DNA from: Candidatus Nomurabacteria bacterium
Lineage (GTDB): Bacteria > Patescibacteriota > Minisyncoccia > Phycocordibacterales > UBA9973
Direction of reading: 5' to 3'
Length of the DNA stretch: 15,788 nt
NCBI GenBank assembly: GCA_943356425.1
Contig: CALRFE010000010.1
Coordinates: 1 to 15,788, forward strand
In this document: in pieces, positions 6,683 through 11,551 of the stretch
How the letters are laid out: each line of letters opens with the position of its first letter
Numbering within the stretch: position 1 is the stretch's first letter
The notes under the pieces: model-generated
What the model saw: only the letters and a program-made list of their open reading frames with translations
The model's database searches: none
What the model was told of the DNA's origin: nothing
Position numbers and translations under genes: made by a program

Positions 6683-7159
6683 ATGTCGCTTGTTGAAGAA
6701 ATTCTTGAGGAGCTCTGGAATACAGAGCTCAATTATAGAGGTATGCGGGTTAATTTTTTAGGCATTCCAAGATTTGAACAGTATAATCGAGGATCACTCC
6801 GAGTCTCATTGGGCAGACTGCATAAAAAAGGCTTTATAGAAATTGAGGAAGCTGGATGGTCGCTTACCGCATCTGGCAGAGAATATGTGACCAATAAAAT
6901 GCAATCCTTGCAAATTTTTTCTTTTGATTTTCCAAAGAATTCCCCGAAAAATTTGCTTGTAATGTTCGATATACCTGAATCCAAAAAGGCTGGGCGTGAG
7001 TGGTTTCGGTATCACCTGAAACAAGCAGGATTCGTAATGCTCCAAAGAAGCGTTTGGGCTGGACCATCTCCGTTGCCTAAAGAGTTTCTTGAATATCTCA
7101 GTCAAATTAAACTCAAGGACTGTATTAAAACTTTCAAACTGGCTAAGCCGTATAAATGA
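6683..7159 (+). CDS. PaaX/Cas2-like winged-helix protein, copy 1
   Basis: The 158-residue product has two parts. Residues 1-73 look like a winged helix-turn-helix: the segment GSLRVSLGRLHKKGFIEIEE fits a recognition helix and wing. Residues 88-158 contain NLLVMFDIPESKK, then FRYHLKQAGFVMLQRSVW and GPSPLP, the signature of the ferredoxin-like domain shared by PaaX regulators and Cas2. PaaX proteins are dimeric DNA-binding repressors. There is no cas1, other cas gene or CRISPR array nearby, so a regulator is more likely than a CRISPR protein. It is paralogous to the minus-strand gene at 10415-11020, sharing DIPES/DLPES, LK-AGFV-L and S-W-P spacing. It is flanked by palindromes on both sides, which suggests self-regulation. 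At 158 residues it is about half the length of enterobacterial PaaX and lacks the C-terminal domain. Confidence 0.7.
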   Translation: MSLVEEILEELWNTELNYRGMRVNFLGIPRFEQYNRGSLRVSLGRLHKKGFIEIEEAGWSLTASGREYVTNKMQSLQIFSFDFPKNSPKNLLVMFDIPESKKAGREWFRYHLKQAGFVMLQRSVWAGPSPLPKEFLEYLSQIKLKDCIKTFKLAKPYK

Positions 7160-7188
7160 CCCCATTATTTTTCGATCAATAATAGGGG
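7160..7188 (+). terminator. Possible terminator hairpin without U-tract
   Basis: CCCC plus ATTATT pairs with AATAAT plus GGGG, with a one-base A bulge and an 8-base loop. It starts directly after the stop codon. No run of T follows, so termination would be weak; it could instead protect the 3' end. Confidence 0.4.
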
Positions 7189-7218
7189 GAATTATAGAGA
7201 GTACTATGAGATCTAGAT

Positions 7219-7258
7219 ACTTGTAACATTTCTAGCGATCGCTAGAAATGTTACAAGT
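7219..7258. repeat. 40-bp perfect palindrome, copy 2
   Basis: The sequence from 7219 to 7258 equals its own reverse complement across all 40 bases. The left arm starts ACTTGTAACATTTCTAGC and the centre is GATC. The inner 34 bases (7222-7255) share the TGTAACA/TGTTACA ends and exact spacing of copy 1. It ends 13 bases before the -35 box of grpE, so operator function is plausible; there is no U-tract for terminator function. Confidence 0.9.
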
Positions 7259-7271
7259 GGAATTATTAGGA

Positions 7272-7299
7272 TTGATTTCCATTATTTTCAAGGTATAAT
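7272..7299 (+). promoter_or_regulatory. Promoter of grpE, probably leaderless
   Basis: TTGATT (7272-7277), 16 bases, then a perfect TATAAT (7294-7299). The ATG at 7307 lies seven bases after the -10, where transcription would start, so the message is probably leaderless. Confidence 0.7.
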
Positions 7300-7306
7300 G
7301 GCGGAT

Positions 7307-7903
7307 ATGGTAGATGAATTAGACCCGGAAAATTTCACAAATATCCCTGAAAAAGACGAGAGCGAAGACGATGATGTTGTCGAATTTGTTTTCAATGACG
7401 ACGGGGAAGAAGACATCAAGGCAACGCTCAAAAAGCTCCGCAAGGACTTGAGAGATGCCAAAGCTAAGGAAATGGAGTATCTGACCAACTGGCAACGAGA
7501 GCGAGCGGATTTTGTGAATTATAAAAAAGAGGATACGACACGGCTTTCTCGTGTCAAAGAAATCGCGACCGAGCAATTTGTCGAAGAACTTCTGCCCGTG
7601 CTCGATGCGTATGATATGGCATTTGCTAACAAAGATGCATGGGAGAAAGTCGAAAAGAACTGGCGCATGGGCGTAGAATATATTCACGCACAACTTTTGA
7701 AAGTGCTTGCTGAAAATGGTGTGGCTCCGATTGATACAAAAATAGGCGATACGTTCGACCACAATCTCCATGAATCCATCGAGACGATCGAAACTGATGA
7801 GCAATCAAAAGATCACACGATCGCATCGATTACCCAGTCGGGCTATAGACTGAAAGATCGGATTATTCGCCCAGCGCGGGTAAAAACATTTCAAAAAAAT
7901 TAA
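7307..7903 (+). CDS. grpE: Nucleotide exchange factor GrpE
   Basis: The 198-residue product has a charged, acidic N-terminus, a long coiled-coil region (about residues 33-80, with KKLRKDLRDAKAKEMEYLTNWQ) and the GrpE core: RADFVNYKKE, FVEELLPVLDAYDMAF, GVEYIHAQLLKVLAENGV and a beta-rich C-terminus that ends in GYRLKDRIIRPARVKTF. GrpE dimers release ADP from DnaK. An ATG at 7298 is in frame but overlaps the TATAAT box, so 7307 is the better start; it gives MVDELDPENF. dnaK lies about 3.6 kb downstream on the same strand, not adjacent. A 40-bp palindrome sits just upstream of the promoter, and no CIRCE inverted repeat is seen. The next gene follows after seven bases. Confidence 0.93.
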   Translation: MVDELDPENFTNIPEKDESEDDDVVEFVFNDDGEEDIKATLKKLRKDLRDAKAKEMEYLTNWQRERADFVNYKKEDTTRLSRVKEIATEQFVEELLPVLDAYDMAFANKDAWEKVEKNWRMGVEYIHAQLLKVLAENGVAPIDTKIGDTFDHNLHESIETIETDEQSKDHTIASITQSGYRLKDRIIRPARVKTFQKN

Positions 7904-7910
7904 ACCCATT

Positions 7911-9044
7911 ATGGAAGGTGCATATAAAGAAAATCATGGAGAGACTGGTATTCCGGATGCGGAATCTTTGGCGCAGGCCATTGAGGGGATGAGCACTCTT
8001 GAATCCACCGACAAAGTAGAGAACGAGGGACAACTGCGCCTTGAAAACATACGCGCGCTTTCTTCGGAATCAATTGCGCTTCTCAAAAAGACAGCATCGA
8101 AACTTTCAGACGTCAAAGAAGAAGATCTCTCGCCGGAGAAAAAAATAGAGTGGCAGAAAATAAAAGAAAAAACGTTGAACGTTGTCAAAAAGTTCTTGAG
8201 AATAACACAGCGAACAATTCTAGTTGGTTCAGTTCTCGCTGTGGGAAACTATTACCGGACGCATGACTCTCTGACAAAAACTACCAATGAAAAAGGTGAA
8301 TTCGTCTATCATCACCCAGACAGAGAGACCGATCACCTATTGAACGTCATGGCCGGCAGAGAAAAAATGACACTTGGCGATAAATTGATAGAGTATATGG
8401 GTTTGTTTGAGGAAATATTAAAAAAAAGAAATATTGAAATACCAAGTAATTTCCGTACAATGTCGCTTGATGAACTCGACGCTTTCTTATTTACCACAAA
8501 AATTGATACTGGCATGCATCGCGGAGATCTAAAAAAAGATCTAGAAAGAGAAGTTGAGATTTTTAATGGAAATTTCTCAGATACTACTAGTAATTTTAAA
8601 GCTGCAAAAAATCTGTATGATCTCGTTTGGCGACTAGAAGAAGAGTGCGGAAATCCGCGCATCAAATTTGAGTCTGAAGATATTCATTTCACTCCGATAA
8701 AAGATTACCAGGGTGCTCGGCACTATGATCCCGTAAATAATATTATTTATGTCAGTTTTTGGGATCTCGGTAGATGGAGTAATCACGCTGAGGCAAGTCT
8801 TATGGCTGAAATGAGTCACGCAAAACAATTCAATGATAATCAAGTGACAACGTATCTTAACATGACGGCTGATTTTTTGAGCGTATTGACTAAAAGTGGC
8901 TTCACGATAGATTCTATTGCTGATAATTATAAAAAAACATACGATAACCCCGGTACTTTTGAGCACGAAGCACATAGAATTATCCAACCCTATCTTGAAA
9001 AGAAATACCAGCTCTATGTCCGCAAGGATGAGCCTAAAAAATAA
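7911..9044 (+). CDS. Hypothetical protein with degenerate zincin-like motif
   Basis: I do not recognise a named family for this 377-residue protein. It has an acidic N-terminal region, a helical stretch (about residues 75-100), a hydrophobic segment at about 102-114 (TILVGSVLAVGNYY) that is short for a membrane span, and a C-terminal part with a protease-like look. There GARHYDPVNNIIYVSFWDL (about 268-286) is followed by EASLMAEMSHAKQ, which resembles the strand and helix of a gluzincin, but AEMSH (299-303) replaces HExxH: the first zinc His is Ala, while Glu300 and His303 remain. EHEAHR at 351-356 could supply the distal Glu. It may be an inactive relative or use other ligands. It is seven bases after grpE and five before the next ORF, so it probably belongs to the grpE transcript. 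Confidence 0.6.
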   Translation: MEGAYKENHGETGIPDAESLAQAIEGMSTLESTDKVENEGQLRLENIRALSSESIALLKKTASKLSDVKEEDLSPEKKIEWQKIKEKTLNVVKKFLRITQRTILVGSVLAVGNYYRTHDSLTKTTNEKGEFVYHHPDRETDHLLNVMAGREKMTLGDKLIEYMGLFEEILKKRNIEIPSNFRTMSLDELDAFLFTTKIDTGMHRGDLKKDLEREVEIFNGNFSDTTSNFKAAKNLYDLVWRLEEECGNPRIKFESEDIHFTPIKDYQGARHYDPVNNIIYVSFWDLGRWSNHAEASLMAEMSHAKQFNDNQVTTYLNMTADFLSVLTKSGFTIDSIADNYKKTYDNPGTFEHEAHRIIQPYLEKKYQLYVRKDEPKK

Positions 9045-9049
9045 AATCT

Positions 9050-9196
9050 ATGACAGACGAAAATCCAAAAACACAATCGGCAGAAACTACTGAGCAGATC
9101 TTTCAGGATCTGGTGACAGAGCTTAGCAAAGAGCTGGGAGAATGTTTAGAAGAAATAGAAAAGATCACCGACACCCAAACAAAAAACTCCCAGTAA
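9050..9196 (+). CDS. 48-residue acidic hypothetical protein
   Basis: The small ORF starts MTDENPKTQSAETTEQIFQD and is rich in Glu, Asp, Gln and Thr; a helix around LVTELSKELGECLEEIEKI could form a coiled coil. It lies five bases after the preceding stop, and its TAA is in the loop of the terminator at 9174-9214. Position in the operon favours translation, but no relative is recognised and the ATG lacks a ribosome binding site. Confidence 0.5.
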   Translation: MTDENPKTQSAETTEQIFQDLVTELSKELGECLEEIEKITDTQTKNSQ

Positions 9197-9214
9197 GGGA
9201 GTTTTTTGTTTGGG
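9174..9214. terminator. Bidirectional terminator with stop codon in the loop
   Basis: Two perfect 18-base arms (9174-9191 and 9197-9214) flank the loop AGTAA. The GC part is ACTCCC/GGGAGT with six A on one side and six T on the other, so it ends both the grpE operon and the convergent gene at 9224. Confidence 0.93.
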
Positions 9215-9223
9215 TTAGTATCT

Positions 9224-10210
9224 TTAGAACGTGCTTCGGACAACGGTCGCATCGACTGTATTGTTCGAATTCACGGTACCGTACACCCGGATCTTGCTGT
9301 CGATGGTGATGTTTGCGAGTGTTGATTTCAGCCAGAGATTATTGAGGACTGATGTATCAACGCCCACATTCACGGTGTAGTCCGTATTATTTGCCGTAAT
9401 GACAAATGTCGTTGGAGCTGTGGTGCTTGCTGGTGCTGTCTTCACCTTGCCTTCAAGTGTTGTGCGGATAGCATCTCCTTTATGGATCTTGACGCCATCT
9501 GCAGTAAGGATCTTGAGTGCGTTGTCGTATAATCCGCCCGCAGTGATCTTTGTTCCGACGGCGATGTCAGTAAAGAGGGCTGTTGCGTCTTCTTTTACAA
9601 TTTTGGTATCGGCGGTCGTCTGTACGGTGATCGTTCCACGTTCTTCAGTTTGAAGTACAAAACTTTTCGCATCAGCATTGATGCTCGTCACAGAACCATT
9701 GAAGGTCGCGTGCGCGCGCTGTACTGACCAATTTTTCAATACTTTTGCTTGGACCGTAATAGGGGATGCGGTTGTGGTAAGTATCATGCCACTAAAACTG
9801 ACAAAGTCGTTGACTGAGATCTCAGACACTCCGCTTGCGCCACCGAAACGTCGGACGAATTCTGTGTTTCCGTCAGTAGTGATCGCCCAATTCATGACGA
9901 CTGAGCCCCATGTTGTTGTTGCGTTGACCGTTGTACCGGAAACACTAGTCACTTTCGCACCACGAACGAGGACTTTTCCATCATCTCCGATATGGACTTC
10001 GAGTGTTGAGCCAAGAGAATGTGCTTCTTTTTTCTGTTTGTCGTGATCCTCATGTTTGTCGTTAAAACTATCACCAAAACCGCGCTGTTCGCTATTGCCA
10101 TGTTCACCATTTTGGCCATTGTTTTCAGCATAACTCTTTGAAACACTGAGCACTCCGGCGAGCAATACGAACGCACTCACCGTCAATATACCTGCAATTA
10201 TTTTTTTCAT
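9224..10210 (-). CDS. Secreted protein with DUF5666-like repeats
   Basis: Starting at the second of two close ATGs (10210), the product is 328 residues. It opens with MKKIIAGILTVSAFVLLAGV, a standard signal peptide, with a likely cleavage after SYA (residue 28). Then comes a His/Asn/Gly-rich, charged linker (about 29-65) and several beta-rich repeats: VRGAKVTSVSGTTVNATT, FNGSVTSINADAKSFVLQT and LEGKVKTAPASTTAPTTFV. Each follows the pattern of short strands ending in a V-T-S-I turn that I associate with DUF5666 domains, whose role is not established. It is likely an extracytoplasmic or surface protein. The first ATG (10216) overlaps a TATAAT box on this strand. Downstream it shares the bidirectional terminator at 9174-9214 with the grpE operon. 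Confidence 0.65.
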   Translation of the reverse strand: MKKIIAGILTVSAFVLLAGVLSVSKSYAENNGQNGEHGNSEQRGFGDSFNDKHEDHDKQKKEAHSLGSTLEVHIGDDGKVLVRGAKVTSVSGTTVNATTTWGSVVMNWAITTDGNTEFVRRFGGASGVSEISVNDFVSFSGMILTTTASPITVQAKVLKNWSVQRAHATFNGSVTSINADAKSFVLQTEERGTITVQTTADTKIVKEDATALFTDIAVGTKITAGGLYDNALKILTADGVKIHKGDAIRTTLEGKVKTAPASTTAPTTFVITANNTDYTVNVGVDTSVLNNLWLKSTLANITIDSKIRVYGTVNSNNTVDATVVRSTF

Positions 10211-10309
10211 ATACATTATAAAAATTATCTATTAATAAAACGACTTTTTAGCTACACATACTAAGACGTACGACATGATGTTGACATTACAAGACTATCG
10301 TCCTGTTTA

Positions 10310-10318
10310 ATTATAGCA
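10310..10318 (-). promoter_or_regulatory. Extended -10 promoter for the secreted-protein gene
   Basis: On the minus strand TGCTATAAT gives an extended -10 element; no good -35 is at the right distance. Transcription would begin near 10303, leaving a leader of about 90 bases, unlike the short leaders in this window. The alternative TATAAT at 10215-10220 is only four bases from the ATG. Confidence 0.45.
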
Positions 10319-10346
10319 TTTTATTTCCCAAACATTTCAAACAAAA

Positions 10347-10395
10347 TCCCAGTAGTAGATCCTCGTATCGAATGCATACTCGGCTCACTACGGGA
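10347..10395 (-). terminator. Possible imperfect terminator of the second Cas2-like gene
   Basis: On the minus strand TCCCGTAGT and ACTACTGGGA pair with one bulged base around a long loop of about 30 bases; TTTTGTTTG follows. The loop is large for an intrinsic terminator, so confidence is low. Confidence 0.35.
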
Positions 10396-10414
10396 GATGC
10401 CTTTTTAGTTTCTT

Positions 10415-11020
10415 CTATTTACGAAAATTTTTAAAGAAAAAATTTTCTGTGACTTCGTCAAGCGTACTGGTTGTGATAATCATCAATTCGCTTTCTAAAC
10501 CTAAGTCTTTTTTTATATTTAAGAAGAGGTGTTCAAACGGATAGGGAGAAATCCATGCGGAATTTTTGAGACAGACAAATCCGGCTTTTTTGAGAAGATA
10601 ACGAAGCGATTCGCGTTCGCTTTTGCGTGATTCTGGGAGATCAAGGAGAATGATTCGCCATTTGCCGTCCCAGGATGGGTCAACTAATGAGCTTTTAGCT
10701 TCTAGTTTATAGCTGTTAGCTTTCATACGACCTGCCTTTGTAAGGCGAGCGTAGTCGTTTTGACCAGAGTTTAGGCTTTCAATTAAACCAGCCTCCTTTA
10801 GCCCTTTTAACGAGCGTGTAATGGCGTATGATGAATCACCACCCCCAACCCCCTCCTCAATAAGGAGGGGAGCTTGATTTCCTCTCCTTATTGAGGAGGG
10901 GTGTCTGGAAGACGGGGTGGTGATTTTTAATATTTTATTTCTCAATTCAGGCAGCGAAATAGCCGGCTTTTCGGCCAATATTTTCAATATTTTCTTTGAA
11001 AAATCTTGCTTTTTAGGCAT
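10415..11020 (-). CDS. PaaX/Cas2-like winged-helix protein, copy 2, with inserted repeats
   Basis: Counted from the ATG at 11020 (MPKKQDFSKKILKIL) the protein has 201 residues; an upstream ATG at 11038 would precede the likely -10 box. Residues 1-32 and 63-97 form a winged helix (ISLPELRNKILKI, then SSYAITRSLKGLKEAGLIE). Residues about 120-201 form the Cas2-like domain with WRIILLDLPESRKS, RYLLKKAGFVCLKNSAW and SPYP, paralogous to the gene at 6683. Between the two halves of the winged helix, residues about 33-62 (TTPSSRHPSSIRRGNQAPLL onward) are encoded by an 88-bp palindromic repeat that keeps the frame open. A heptamer repeat encodes part of the linker (about residues 101-112). Whether the protein still binds DNA is unclear. 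It is divergent from the gene at 11095. Confidence 0.7.
   Translation of the reverse strand: MPKKQDFSKKILKILAEKPAISLPELRNKILKITTPSSRHPSSIRRGNQAPLLIEEGVGGGDSSYAITRSLKGLKEAGLIESLNSGQNDYARLTKAGRMKANSYKLEAKSSLVDPSWDGKWRIILLDLPESRKSERESLRYLLKKAGFVCLKNSAWISPYPFEHLFLNIKKDLGLESELMIITTSTLDEVTENFFFKNFRK
10690..10724 (+). repeat. Heptamer tandem repeat inside a coding sequence
   Basis: On the plus strand five 7-base units follow each other: AGCTTTT, AGCTTCT, AGTTTAT, AGCTGTT, AGCTTTC. AGCT, with one AGTT, recurs exactly every seven bases at 10690, 10697, 10704, 10711, 10718. It lies in the linker between the two domains of the minus-strand PaaX/Cas2-like protein. Confidence 0.75.
10836..10923 (-). repeat. 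88-bp GC-rich palindromic repeat within a gene (A-B order)
   Basis: The ends TCACCACCCC (10836-10845) and GGGGTGGTGA (10914-10923) are perfect 10-bp inverted repeats. Inside, two 21-base arms (10850-10870 and 10881-10901), each itself a CCCCTCCT/AGGAGGGG-type hairpin, are inverted copies with one mismatch around a 10-base spacer. A small GTCT-GGA-AGAC hairpin lies at 10903-10913. On the minus strand it reads half-unit A, spacer, half-unit B. The whole element is translated in the frame of the surrounding gene. It resembles the intergenic element at 13452-13544. Confidence 0.9.
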
Positions 11021-11028
11021 ACAATGAT

Positions 11029-11034
11029 ATATTA
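11029..11034 (-). promoter_or_regulatory. Possible -10 box of the second PaaX/Cas2-like gene
   Basis: On the minus strand TAATAT lies eight bases before the ATG at 11020, the same geometry as other leaderless starts here. The -35 region (TTTCGC, 11052-11057) is poor, so this rests mainly on position. Confidence 0.4.
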
Positions 11035-11060
11035 ACATAGATTTCGTGTTCGCGAAATAC

Positions 11061-11088
11061 TTGCAAAAAAGTTTTCCACAAGTATAAT
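11061..11088 (+). promoter_or_regulatory. Promoter of the HExxH membrane protein gene, probably leaderless
   Basis: TTGCAA (11061-11066), 16 bases, then TATAAT (11083-11088). The GTG start at 11095 is six bases after the -10, at the expected transcription start. Confidence 0.65.
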
Positions 11089-11094
11089 AAGAGA

Positions 11095-11529
11095 GTGATC
11101 AAGTTTAAAAAGGGCTATGTTGCTGTTTATGGCAATACAATTCCAATAAAAATTGGACAATTCTTGGTTGGGAACACTCAAAAAGTAAGAGCTTGTGCCT
11201 GGCCACCATTTATATTTTTTAAAGAGCCAATTTTTGAAACTCCATGGGTTGTGAATCATGAACGAATTCATTTTTTACAAACCTTCGAGTTACTTTTTAT
11301 CGGCGCATTCGTTTTATGGATTACAGAATATGTATATGCAAAATTTTTCTTACATCTATCAGATGTTGAAACATATCATTATTCTGAGCTAGAACAAGAA
11401 GCCTATTTAAATCATCACGATCTTGATTATTTAAAGAAGAGAAAATTTTTTAGTGTCTTAAAATATATTAGAAATAAAAAGAAATTTTCAATAGATAAAG
11501 ATGGGTTAGTAATATTAAAAACAAATTAA
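11095..11529 (+). CDS. Small membrane-associated HExxH metalloprotein-like protein
   Basis: The 144-residue product starts at GTG. Residues 53-59 read VNHERIH, a HExxH zinc-binding motif (His55, Glu56, His59), followed by FLQTFELLFIGAFVLWITEY, a hydrophobic span of about residues 63-79. A helix with SELEQEAYLNHHD follows, where Glu102 in the E-x-E-A-Y pattern could be the third ligand, as in gluzincins. Bacteroidetes have small proteins with a very similar layout (NHE-x-IH, a membrane helix, then an E-x-EAY helix), so I place it in that group, whose function is not established. The short size argues against a full protease. It precedes dnaK by 22 bases and may be transcribed with it. Confidence 0.6.
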   Translation: MIKFKKGYVAVYGNTIPIKIGQFLVGNTQKVRACAWPPFIFFKEPIFETPWVVNHERIHFLQTFELLFIGAFVLWITEYVYAKFFLHLSDVETYHYSELEQEAYLNHHDLDYLKKRKFFSVLKYIRNKKKFSIDKDGLVILKTN

Positions 11530-11551
11530 AAGTTAATTAATTCAAAAATAT

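Larger units (their letters stand above)
10217..10414. other. Spacer between two minus-strand genes
   Basis: This 198-base stretch has no ORF of note. It holds an extended TG -10 box on the minus strand, a possible weak terminator for the upstream minus-strand gene, and a second minus-strand TATAAT (10215-10220) very close to the start of the secreted-protein gene. Confidence 0.5.

Noticed and set aside
6683..7159. Cas2 of a CRISPR system
   Set aside because: The protein has an N-terminal winged helix as in PaaX, and there is no cas1, effector gene or repeat-spacer array in the window.
7219..7258. CIRCE heat-shock operator
   Set aside because: CIRCE is TTAGCACTC-N9-GAGTGCTAA; this palindrome has different arms and length.
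7219..7258. Intrinsic terminator of the first Cas2-like gene
   Set aside because: The stem is strong but no T-run follows on either side.
7298..7306. ATG at 7298 as grpE start
   Set aside because: It overlaps a perfect TATAAT box; the in-frame ATG at 7307 fits the expected transcription start.
9399..10046. Plus-strand ORFs at 9399-9653 and 9678-10046
   Set aside because: They lie antisense to the secreted-protein gene and show no family signature; they are shadows.
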